Of a DNA stretch of 13,963 bases, positions 1-5,865 are shown in pieces. The notes below the pieces were generated by a model. It did no database searches and was not told the origin of the DNA. It saw only the letters and a list, made by a program, of their open reading frames with translations. This DNA comes from an uncultured Clostridia bacterium (GTDB taxonomy: Bacteria; Bacillota; Clostridia; Oscillospirales; Oscillospiraceae). Within the stretch, counting starts at the first letter, position 1. Each line of letters opens with the position of its first letter. A program made the position numbers and the translations under genes. The DNA lies in the NCBI GenBank assembly GCA_945918815.1, contig CAMEIU010000038.1:1-13963 (forward strand), given 5' to 3'.

Positions 1-54
1 GGGCGTGTCGCCTTCATGAACATAACCGCAAACAGGGCAAACCCACTTCTTCAT
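1..54 (-). CDS. Rubredoxin-like domain protein, N-terminal 18 residues only
   Basis: The gene begins with ATG at 54 and runs off the left edge of the window. The visible residues are MKKWVCPVCGYVHEGDTP. The CPVCGY knuckle, with two Cys spaced as CxxC, is the first half of the iron-binding site of rubredoxin-type domains; the second CxxC pair would lie outside the window. In anaerobes such N-terminal knuckles occur in small rubredoxins, in rubrerythrin-like peroxide-scavenging proteins and in multidomain flavo- or diiron proteins, and 18 residues cannot separate these. An AAGGAG ribosome binding site lies about 8 bases upstream, and a well-formed promoter with a probable operator precedes it. 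The likely role is electron transfer in oxidative stress defence, which is inference from the family. Confidence 0.75.
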   Translation of the reverse strand, partial: MKKWVCPVCGYVHEGDTP

Positions 55-83
55 ATTTGTAATCTCCTTTTCAAAATTTGTTT

Positions 84-107
84 TCCTAATTAGGACTAAT
101 TCCTAAT
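84..107 (-). promoter_or_regulatory. Probable operator of the rubredoxin-like gene (TCCTAAT/ATTAGGA repeats)
   Basis: Three overlapping copies of the half-site ATTAGGA or its complement lie here. TCCTAATTAGGA at 84-95 is a perfect palindrome. ATTAGGA at 89-95 and TCCTAAT at 101-107 form a second perfect inverted repeat with a 5-base centre. The site begins a few bases downstream of the -10 box, so it would cover the transcription start, as a repressor operator does. PerR or Fur-type regulators often control rubredoxin and rubrerythrin genes in clostridia, but I do not recognise this as their consensus, so the regulator is unknown. Confidence 0.45.
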
Positions 108-110
108 AAA

Positions 111-139
111 AATATACAACATAACGGGTCGTTTGTCAA
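111..139 (-). promoter_or_regulatory. Sigma-A type promoter of the rubredoxin-like gene
   Basis: Read on the minus strand, a perfect -35 box TTGACA (139-134) is followed by exactly 17 bases and a -10 box TATATT (116-111). The start codon at 54 is about 57 bases below the -10 box, leaving room for an operator and the AAGGAG ribosome binding site. It sits in an AT-rich island, in contrast to the GC-rich coding DNA around it. Confidence 0.7.
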
Positions 140-179
140 GTGTTTTTCAAAGGCTTTTATTTCCTCAGAAGCCGCCGCC

Positions 180-509
180 CTAATGCAGATCCTGGATGTT
201 CATTTTGTCCAGCTGTTTCTTCTGCCGCACTTTTTCCCGGCAGGCGAAGTAGACGACCAGGTAGACAATGGTTGGAATGTTTTCCAGGAGCAGCATCAGC
301 AAAATCTGCACCACAAACCAGCCGTTGGCGCCGTCCAGCGGCGCTGCCAGGCTCAGCGGGACCACCAGGGAGAGCAGGAAGGAGAGGATGGGCAGGATCC
401 GGCCCATCCATTTGTTCTCCTTTTTGGAGAGAAAGATCTGCAAAAACACGCTGCCCACAAACAGGGCCAAAAGGAACAGCAGCAACAAAATATTGCTTGT
501 GATTGCCAT
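180..509 (-). CDS. Small three-helix membrane protein of unknown function
   Basis: A 109-residue protein with three predicted membrane segments, at about residues 4-26, 35-58 and 62-88, and a charged C-terminal tail (CREKVRQKKQLDKMN). No catalytic motif is visible and I do not recognise the family beyond its partnership with a DUF2089 regulator. The ATG at 509 follows directly on the TAA stop of the upstream DUF2089 gene with no intervening base. Its AGGAGGTC ribosome binding site lies inside the last codons of that gene, so the two are translationally coupled. This suggests that the DUF2089 protein and this membrane protein act together, for example as regulator and membrane sensor or effector. 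That is inference from the gene order. No convincing terminator is seen downstream. Confidence 0.8.
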   Translation of the reverse strand: MAITSNILLLLFLLALFVGSVFLQIFLSKKENKWMGRILPILSFLLSLVVPLSLAAPLDGANGWFVVQILLMLLLENIPTIVYLVVYFACREKVRQKKQLDKMNIQDLH

Positions 510-812
510 TTACAGGACCTCCTGATGCAGTTTTTTGTATTCATGGATTAAAATTTTCGCCGTGTCAAAATCCAGCTTGTCGGTGACGGCCAGCCGCTTG
601 ATGAGGGCGATGTACGGCTCCTTCTCTGTGTCCTCGCTGAGCTGAATTTTTTGAATCAGCTTGTCCAGCCGGAGACGGACTGTGGGATAGGTCACGCCGT
701 ACTGCTTGGCAATCTCCTTCAGGGAGCCGGAGGCCAGCAGGAATTTTTTGATAAACACAACGTCCTCATCCTCCAGATTGGACATCCAATCCGGCACCAT
801 CTCAATGGCCAT
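510..812 (-). CDS. DUF2089 family helix-turn-helix protein, probable transcription regulator
   Basis: A 100-residue protein with the hallmark of the DUF2089 family: an acidic start (WMSNLEDEDVVFIKKFLLASGS, residues 9-30) followed by a helix-turn-helix at about 30-55 containing LKEIAKQYGV and TYPTVRLRLDKLIQKI. The C-terminal half (60-100) is helical and may serve for dimer formation. Such proteins are thought to bind DNA and usually sit beside small membrane protein genes, as here. The start ATG at 812 has an AAGGGGTG ribosome binding site. The gene is the first of a two-gene operon from a strong promoter at 837-865. An inverted repeat in the spacer of that promoter would suit autoregulation, which is a guess. 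The binding target is unknown. Confidence 0.85.
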   Translation of the reverse strand: MAIEMVPDWMSNLEDEDVVFIKKFLLASGSLKEIAKQYGVTYPTVRLRLDKLIQKIQLSEDTEKEPYIALIKRLAVTDKLDFDTAKILIHEYKKLHQEVL

Positions 813-836
813 GGAATCACCCCTTTCATAAAATTT

Positions 837-865
837 ATTATATACTTTAATTTTATTAAAGTCAA
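837..865 (-). promoter_or_regulatory. Sigma-A promoter of the DUF2089 operon, with an inverted repeat in the spacer
   Basis: On the minus strand the -35 box TTGACT (865-860) and the -10 box TATAAT (842-837) are separated by exactly 17 bases. Between and overlapping the -35 edge lies an inverted repeat, TTTAAT-TTT-ATTAAA on the plus strand (846-860). A perfect palindrome TCAATATTGA (862-871) overlaps the -35 box, and a GAAATAG/CTATTTC inverted repeat lies further upstream at 885-904. These are candidate regulator sites; which one, if any, is used cannot be told from sequence alone. Confidence 0.75.
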
Positions 866-933
866 TATTGAATTTTATTTTTAAGAAATAGCATTTCCTA
901 TTTCTGCACAGTCAATCCGGCAACGGGGAAAAT

Positions 934-1031
934 TGGGACTTGTCGATGTGTTGCACTGGCGTGGGAGCGCCGAGGCTTCCCCTTGAGGGGACGGCTTTTG
1001 GGGCGCTCCCGCGCCAGTGCGACAAATCCCA
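934..1031. repeat. Long imperfect palindrome, REP- or MITE-like intergenic repeat
   Basis: About 98 bases form a large inverted repeat. The left arm contains GGGACTTGTCG and CACTGGCGTGGGAGCGCC; the right arm contains GGCGCTCCCGCGCCAGTG and CGACAAATCCC. The arms match almost throughout, except that the left arm has an extra ATGTGTTG-like stretch (946-953). The centre holds a smaller hairpin, CCCCTTGAGGGG (979-990). No frame across it looks like protein. It lies between the DUF2089 promoter and the terminator of the SGNH gene. I infer a dispersed non-coding repeat of a kind common in gut Clostridia. No target-site duplication is evident. Confidence 0.6.
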
Positions 1032-1059
1032 TTTTTCTTCCTGCCAACACACAAAAACA

Positions 1060-1087
1060 CAAGGCACGCCGGGTGGGGCATGCCTTG
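1060..1087 (-). terminator. Rho-independent terminator at the end of the minus-strand block
   Basis: An 11-base stem, CAAGGCACGCC with GGCATGCCTTG, has one imperfect pair and a 6-base loop. On the minus strand it is followed by TGTTTTTGTG, a T-rich tract, 8 bases after the stop of the SGNH gene at 1095. On the plus strand CTTTTTA also follows, so the hairpin could act in both directions, but no plus-strand gene reaches it. Confidence 0.75.
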
Positions 1088-1094
1088 CTTTTTA

Positions 1095-2435
1095 TTACGG
1101 TTCCTCCAGCAGGACCAAGCGGCCGCCGAAATGGATCAGGACGGAGACTTGCTCCGCCGCGGGACCGTGAAGGGAGAAGCCGGAGGCGGTGGGGACGGCC
1201 TCGTAGACCGTGCCGTCCAGGACCAGCCAGACCGGAGAATTCGGATCGATCTGGTCTGCTTCCAGTGTCCCGCTGTAGTGAACGCAGCCCTCTATGGGGC
1301 TCTCTGCTGATTCCACCTGGACCTGAGCCGGGACGGTTTCCACCGGAATTTCCAGGTCCCGGACCAGGCCCGGCATCACCGGCGGCTTTTCCGCCAGGCT
1401 GACCAGATTACGCTCCACGATCTCGACCATCAGCGTGTCCGCCTGGGTCTGTTCCAGCAGGGTCAGATCATAGGGCATGGAACGGGAGAAGAGGGCCGTG
1501 CCGAAGTCCTCGGCCAGGTCTGCGTGGAGGGTATTTCCAAAGGAATCCCGGAACATCAGCAGGGAGCCGGTCCGGTCCTCTGCGGTGGTTTGGATGGTCA
1601 GATCATCGGGGCCGCGGACCGTGCCCACATAGGAGAAGGTCCGGTCCCGGCGGAGGGTCAGGCCGTCCTCGGTCTTCCGGCCTGCGGGATAGAGCATTTC
1701 ATACAGGTCCCCCAGATGGGGCGTCATCCGGAAGTCCTCTTCGGCCAGATGGGTCTCCCGGCCCAGGGCCGCCAGCAGCGCGTCGTGGGCCAGGGCGGAG
1801 CCGTAGCCGGTCCAATGGCTGTCGGTCTTATAATAGACCGGTGTTTTCTCCCGGGCCAGGACGGACAGCAGGTCGCAGTAGGCCACCCCTTCTTCCGCCA
1901 GCACCGCCGTCAGCCGGTCCAGGTTGGAGGCCGCCGCAGAGGCTTCATAGCGGTCCGGCATGGCGTCGGGATAGAGGGTGTTCTTATTGGGCGCCACGGT
2001 GAACAAAAAGGCGCAGCCCCTGGAGGCGGCATATTCCTGCATGAGCGCCAGACTATGGGCGGCGCACCAGAGCTGCCGTTCTGTCATGGTTGCAGCACCC
2101 TCGAAGTCTGCCAGGGTATCCCCATAATAGAGCCAGCCATTCCGGCCCAGAATCACGTTGTCTGCGGCGGATTCCTGAAACACTGCCGCCGTCATGGCCG
2201 CATTGGCCGTGATCATCTCCTGCCGGAGGGCGAAATGATCGCCGAACCAGGCGGAAAGCTCGGACAGATAGTCCCGGTTTACACCGCCGCTTTTTTCCAG
2301 CAGGGACGGTTTTTTGCTTAACACCTCATTGGAACCCGCCTGACTGGGACCGAACAGCAGCATTCCCAGGAAGGGAACCAGGCAGAGGGCGCAGAACAGG
2401 ATGCAGAAGAGGATATTCCCGATTTTTTTCTTCAT
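1095..2435 (-). CDS. AlgX/AlgJ-like SGNH acyltransferase, partner of the adjacent MBOAT
   Basis: A 446-residue exported protein with one N-terminal hydrophobic segment (about 8-28) that is probably an uncleaved anchor. Family motifs of the AlgX/AlgJ/DltD-type SGNH domain are present: FGDHFALRQ (64-72), GRNGWLYYGD (97-106), the Asp/His motif TDSHW (204-208, D205 and H207) and the serine motif RDSFG (296-300, S298). In this family the outer-surface Ser accepts an acyl group from the MBOAT partner and passes it to a polysaccharide. A C-terminal part after about residue 355, with a beta-like pattern, goes beyond the catalytic domain and may bind the polymer. The ATG at 2435 has a GGAGGG ribosome binding site. 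The MBOAT gene lies directly upstream, separated only by a palindromic repeat. The acyl group, probably acetyl, and the target polymer are not shown by the sequence. Confidence 0.85.
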   Translation of the reverse strand: MKKKIGNILFCILFCALCLVPFLGMLLFGPSQAGSNEVLSKKPSLLEKSGGVNRDYLSELSAWFGDHFALRQEMITANAAMTAAVFQESAADNVILGRNGWLYYGDTLADFEGAATMTERQLWCAAHSLALMQEYAASRGCAFLFTVAPNKNTLYPDAMPDRYEASAAASNLDRLTAVLAEEGVAYCDLLSVLAREKTPVYYKTDSHWTGYGSALAHDALLAALGRETHLAEEDFRMTPHLGDLYEMLYPAGRKTEDGLTLRRDRTFSYVGTVRGPDDLTIQTTAEDRTGSLLMFRDSFGNTLHADLAEDFGTALFSRSMPYDLTLLEQTQADTLMVEIVERNLVSLAEKPPVMPGLVRDLEIPVETVPAQVQVESAESPIEGCVHYSGTLEADQIDPNSPVWLVLDGTVYEAVPTASGFSLHGPAAEQVSVLIHFGGRLVLLEEP

Positions 2436-2465
2436 ATCTGCCCTCCAAATTTGATGCGTATCTCC

Positions 2466-2525
2466 GGGCGGCTGATAGCCGCCCCTACCGGAAAGGACGT
2501 GTCGTAGGGGCGGCTATCGCCGCCC
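2466..2525. repeat. Palindromic GTAGGGGCGGC repeat between MBOAT and SGNH genes
   Basis: Two arms, 2466-2488 and 2504-2525, are inverted copies of each other that differ by one bulged base. Each arm contains GTAGGGGCGGCTATC or its complement and also folds on itself through GGGCGGC/GCCGCCC. The 15-base loop is GC-mixed. The right arm ends 6 bases before the stop codon of the MBOAT gene, so the transcript would carry a very stable hairpin between the two genes. It has no T tract, so it is more likely a dispersed repeat that stabilises or attenuates the message than a terminator. Confidence 0.7.
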
Positions 2526-2530
2526 GCCTT

Positions 2531-3871
2531 TTAGAACTGCGCATAGATAAACGGCTGGAAGGAGCCGGAGGCCAGGGTCACCATGCAGAGGACCAGCAGG
2601 GCCAGGGTCAGGACCAGGGTCACGGGCCGGTAGGCCTTCCGTTGGCCCAGAAGCGCCCGGAGCTTGGGTCCCACAGGCAGGCACAGGACGCAGCCGAGCA
2701 AAATCAAGAACAGCGTCCGGCTGCCAAGGCTGTGGGTCAGGACCGCCGTACCGGCCGCCGTCAGGGAGAAGCCGGTGAACAGGTTCGCCAGCACAGCCCC
2801 GGCCTGGGCCACAGACGAGGCCCGGAAGATCACAAAACCCAGCACGGCCGCGAGGACGGCGTAGACGTGGCCGTACCAGCGTTTTTCCAGCTTCTTGGAA
2901 AGTCCTGTGGCCGTCTCCAAGGCGCTCCAGAGGCCGTGCCACAGGCCCCAGAGGACAAAGGTCACGGCGGTGCCGTGCCACAGGCCCGTGGCCAGAAACA
3001 CGATCAGCTTATTGCAGATGGTGCGGTGCTTTCCCTTCCGGTTGCCGCCCAAGGGAATATACAGATAGTCCCGGAACCAAAGGGACAGGGAAATATGCCA
3101 GCGCCGCCAGAAATCCGTAACGGAGGAGGCGCAATAGGGATAGCGGAAATTTTCCGGCAGGGTATAGCCAAACAGGTGGCCCAGGCCGATGGCCATGTCG
3201 CTGTAGCCGGAGAAATCGAAGAAGAGCTGGAGGGCATAGCAGACGGCTCCCAGCCAGGCCGTGCGGATATCCAGATCCGCCAGGGGCAGGGCGAACACGG
3301 CGTTGACCACTTCCGCCGCGGCGGCCGACAGCAGCAGCTTCTTGGCAAGGCCCATGGTGAACCGGCGCAGGCCATCCGCCGTCTCTCCCGCAGTGACCCG
3401 CCGCTCCCGCAGGAAGGGCCGGACCTGGAAGAATTTCATCAGGGGGCCGGAGACCAGCTGCGGGAAAAAGGTCAGATATTGCAGCACCTCAAGGAAGTTC
3501 CGGCTGCCATTTTCCCGGTCCCGGTACAGGTCCACCACATAGCTGATGGCCTGGAAGGTGAAGAAGGAGACGCCCAAGGGCAGAATCCCGGCCAGCTTAT
3601 AGGCCAGCAGCACCGCCACATCGGCGGCCACCGCCGCGGCCAGGACGGCCTTCCGGCCCCGCTCCAGCTTCAGCAGCAGAAGCCCCATCAGATAATGGAA
3701 CACCGCCGAGCTCACCAGCAGCGGCAAGTGGCGCAGGTCGCCGAAGGCATAGAACAACAAGCTCGCCAGGATAAGAAGCGCGTTTTTGCCGCGCCGCCAG
3801 GGAATCAGATGATATCCGAGCAGCGTCAAAGGCAAAAACGCAAAGAGAAACGCGGCAGAATTGTATTCCAT
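2531..3871 (-). CDS. AlgI-type membrane-bound O-acyltransferase with fused C-terminal acyl-shuttle motif
   Basis: A 446-residue polytopic membrane protein of the MBOAT family, full length for the AlgI group. Recognisable segments are LPLGVSFFTFQAISYVVD (97-114), FFPQLVSGP (135-143), LQLFFDFSGYSDMAIGLG (214-231), DFWRRWHISLSLWFRDYLY (253-271, with H259) and the catalytic-histidine region GLWHG (296-300, H299). These enzymes move an acyl group from a cytoplasmic thioester donor across the membrane. The last six residues are FIYAQF (441-446); Tyr443 fits the C-terminal acyl-shuttle hexapeptide described for MBOAT systems, in which the tyrosine receives the acyl group and delivers it to the serine of a partner. 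The SGNH gene just downstream is the obvious partner. The ATG at 3871 is preceded by a GGAAAGGG sequence. The donor and target polymer are not known. Confidence 0.9.
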   Translation of the reverse strand: MEYNSAAFLFAFLPLTLLGYHLIPWRRGKNALLILASLLFYAFGDLRHLPLLVSSAVFHYLMGLLLLKLERGRKAVLAAAVAADVAVLLAYKLAGILPLGVSFFTFQAISYVVDLYRDRENGSRNFLEVLQYLTFFPQLVSGPLMKFFQVRPFLRERRVTAGETADGLRRFTMGLAKKLLLSAAAAEVVNAVFALPLADLDIRTAWLGAVCYALQLFFDFSGYSDMAIGLGHLFGYTLPENFRYPYCASSVTDFWRRWHISLSLWFRDYLYIPLGGNRKGKHRTICNKLIVFLATGLWHGTAVTFVLWGLWHGLWSALETATGLSKKLEKRWYGHVYAVLAAVLGFVIFRASSVAQAGAVLANLFTGFSLTAAGTAVLTHSLGSRTLFLILLGCVLCLPVGPKLRALLGQRKAYRPVTLVLTLALLVLCMVTLASGSFQPFIYAQF

Positions 3872-3929
3872 AGGGGACCCTTTCCAATGGGAAGCAAGAT
3901 TTGAATTGAATGGAAATCCTGGAATTGAT

Positions 3930-3961
3930 CTGTAGGGGCGGCATATATGCGTCCCCTACAG
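3930..3961. repeat. Short palindromic repeat of the CTGTAGGGG family
   Basis: A 32-base near-perfect palindrome in the 108-base gap between the transglutaminase-like lipoprotein gene and the MBOAT gene. Outer arms CTGTAGGGG and CCCCTACAG flank the core GCATATATGC; only two opposed positions fail to pair. Its first 21 bases and the 11 bases ending it (CCTACAGTGAA) are identical to the ends of the copy at 11777-11839. It therefore looks like an internally deleted form of that longer element. Confidence 0.75.
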
Positions 3962-3979
3962 TGAATGACCTGCACTTTT

Positions 3980-5122
3980 TTACGGGAAGTAGAACGCGAA
4001 GCCGTTATAGGTGGAGCCGTCGCCGCTGGCCTTGAACATGTCGATCTTCGGCTTGCCGGAGAACATGTACCAGTAGGCATACTCCAGCTGGGCGTCGAAG
4101 AGGTAGGTCTCGCCGTCGGGCCAGTCGATCATGGTCCAGGCGTGGTCGTTTTCGGGATTGCTCTCCCAGCCAGCCACCACATAGGCCTGATAGCCCAGCT
4201 GCCGGGCGCAGTAGGCCACTGTTGCCGCCCAGCAGTAGCAGTTGCCCTTGCCCAGCTCGAAGAACTTGAGGGCGCTGTCCTCGGCCCAGTCGGTGGACCC
4301 GGCTTCCTGGTGATCCATGCTGAGATACTTGAAATTGTCGCGGATGTAGGTGTAGGCGGCCCGGAGCATTTCCTCCGTGTCCACCTCTCCGCCGGTCAGG
4401 CAGGCTGCAAACAGGCCCGCCACATCGGCGTCCAGGATTTCATTGCCGCTGGTGTACCGTCCGTCGGAGCCGAAGTGCAGATACCCCACATCGGAATCAG
4501 CCAACAGCGAGCCGTCGGCCTGGACATAGTAGAGGTCCAGGCCCCGGAGCAGGGTTCCTTCCCCATACAGGGGAATCGCGCTGCCGGATTCGGGGAGCAG
4601 ATACAGCTTGCCGAAGATCTCCTGAACCCCGGCTTCAAAGGACAGAACGCGGCCTTCCGAATCAAAGGCGTAGCGCGCGCCGTCCAGGACCGCCGTCTCT
4701 TCGGAGAAGGCAGCCAGGGCATAGCCGTCATTTTCCACATAATAGACGCCGTCCGGCAGCTCCGTGAAGCCCGCCCCGAACCGGCGCAGGCTGGAATCGT
4801 CCTCAAAATAATAGCGGCAGCCGTCGGAGGCCTGGGCCGTCTGATTTTGGAGGCCGCAGACGGTCTCGCCGTCGGACTCCACATAGTAGGCTTTTCCGTC
4901 GATTTCCTGGACGCCGGGCGCAAAGGCCTCGGGCGTGCCGTCCTTCCAATAGGTCAGGCTGTCTCCTTCCCGGATCAGGCCGTTGACCGGCTCCGGCTCC
5001 GATGGCGATGCCGCTGGGACGCTCTCCCGGACAGGCTCCGCCGTCTCCTGTGCGCCGCAGCCGCAGGCCATCAGCCAGACCGCCGCCAAAAAAAGCAGCA
5101 GCCACTGTTTCACTCTGTTCAT
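3980..5122 (-). CDS. Lipoprotein with cell-wall-binding-like repeats and C-terminal transglutaminase-like domain
   Basis: A 380-residue lipoprotein: signal peptide with lipobox LMAC (Cys20), then a Glu/Pro/Ser linker (24-47). Residues 50-225 hold about seven repeats of the pattern G-x-x-Y-Y-V-x-x-D-G (for example GKAYYVESDG, GVYYVENDG, GLDLYYVQADG), spaced by about 23 residues and similar to the repeats of choline- or cell-wall-binding modules. The C-terminal part (about 228-380) is transglutaminase-like, with the expected Cys-His-Asp triad at GKGNCYCWA (Cys295), DHAW (His327) and YLFDAQ (Asp343). Bacterial members may be peptidases or cross-linking enzymes; the substrate is unknown. The ATG at 5122 has an AGAGGG ribosome binding site, 10 bases after the stop of the upstream gene, so it is the last gene of a four-gene operon. 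The domain resembles the partial protein at 13424-13963. Confidence 0.85.
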   Translation of the reverse strand: MNRVKQWLLLFLAAVWLMACGCGAQETAEPVRESVPAASPSEPEPVNGLIREGDSLTYWKDGTPEAFAPGVQEIDGKAYYVESDGETVCGLQNQTAQASDGCRYYFEDDSSLRRFGAGFTELPDGVYYVENDGYALAAFSEETAVLDGARYAFDSEGRVLSFEAGVQEIFGKLYLLPESGSAIPLYGEGTLLRGLDLYYVQADGSLLADSDVGYLHFGSDGRYTSGNEILDADVAGLFAACLTGGEVDTEEMLRAAYTYIRDNFKYLSMDHQEAGSTDWAEDSALKFFELGKGNCYCWAATVAYCARQLGYQAYVVAGWESNPENDHAWTMIDWPDGETYLFDAQLEYAYWYMFSGKPKIDMFKASGDGSTYNGFAFYFP

Positions 5123-5132
5123 GGTTTTCCCT

Positions 5133-5855
5133 CTATCTAAACATCAAATTGTCAAAGGCCTGTTGGAAGGCCGCCGTGTCCGCGCCCTCCGGCAGCAGGA
5201 CCATGGCATACCACAGCTGGCCGCCCGCCTGAATCAGCCGGAAGTCCGCCTCCATGGCCGGGGCGTTCTCATAGGCCGGCGCATCGAGGTGGGCGTAATA
5301 GGTGTTCTCCGTCCGCTCCACAGCGGAAAGCACAATGTCCTCGGTCTTGGGCGCCACATAATAATAGGCCTGCAAGACCCCGGCAGCCAGCCGGTCCAGC
5401 TCCTCGTCGCTGAGCCGGTCCAGGGAGGACAGCATCTGCTGCATGTCCATTCTGGGCGTGGAACCGCCGCCGGTGGACAGGAGCGTGTAAACGCCGCCGT
5501 TTTCCGTGAGCTTCAGGGCCTCCGGGTCATAGGTCAAGGCCAGGCTCTGGCCCACCAGGAAGGTGGTGGTCCCGTCAAAGGGCGCCACAAAGCTGCCGTC
5601 GGCCTGCCAGCCGGGGGATTGGATCTCCGGCTCCGGCGCGGGAAGCTCCGTTTCCTCCGGCGTCTGGGGCGTCTCCTGCTCCACTTGCTGTGTCTGCTGC
5701 ACGGTCTCCGGCTGCTGCACCGGTTTCCGCAGCTCCCGCACCAGCAGAACGCCGAAGACCACCACGCCGATCAGCAGCAAAATCGCCACCACCGCGAAGA
5801 GATACAGGGCATTGCGCTTCAAAAACCGTCTCACGGTCATTTTCTGTTTTGCCAT
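5133..5855 (-). CDS. Membrane-anchored protein of unknown function
   Basis: A 240-residue protein with a basic N-terminus (MAKQKMTVRRFLKRN) and a single membrane segment at about 16-38, placing the rest outside the cell. A Gln/Glu/Pro/Thr-rich linker (43-80) leads to a folded region of about 160 residues with an aromatic stretch (LQAYYYVAPKTEDIVLSAVERTENTYYAHLD) and a final YAMVLLPEG segment. I do not recognise the fold and see no catalytic motif. The ATG at 5855 has an AAGGAG ribosome binding site that overlaps the TAA stop of the upstream C39-like gene, and the next gene starts 10 bases after its stop. It is therefore cotranscribed with two cysteine-fold enzymes and may act as their membrane partner or scaffold, which is inference. 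Confidence 0.75.
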   Translation of the reverse strand: MAKQKMTVRRFLKRNALYLFAVVAILLLIGVVVFGVLLVRELRKPVQQPETVQQTQQVEQETPQTPEETELPAPEPEIQSPGWQADGSFVAPFDGTTTFLVGQSLALTYDPEALKLTENGGVYTLLSTGGGSTPRMDMQQMLSSLDRLSDEELDRLAAGVLQAYYYVAPKTEDIVLSAVERTENTYYAHLDAPAYENAPAMEADFRLIQAGGQLWYAMVLLPEGADTAAFQQAFDNLMFR

Positions 5856-5865
5856 GGTTGTCTCC

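Noticed and set aside
140..179. Terminator after the small membrane protein gene
   Set aside because: GGCTT and AAGCC could pair over a 12-base loop, but the stem is short and is followed by TTTGAAAAA on the minus strand rather than a T tract.
2642..3904. Plus-strand open frame of 420 codons opposite the MBOAT gene
   Set aside because: The translation is Gln/Gly/Arg-rich low-complexity sequence, typical of an antisense shadow of a membrane protein gene. The MBOAT on the other strand is full length with all motifs.
3965..5140. Plus-strand open frame of 391 codons opposite the transglutaminase-like lipoprotein
   Set aside because: It mirrors the minus-strand gene nearly end to end, and the minus strand has a lipobox, repeats and catalytic triad.
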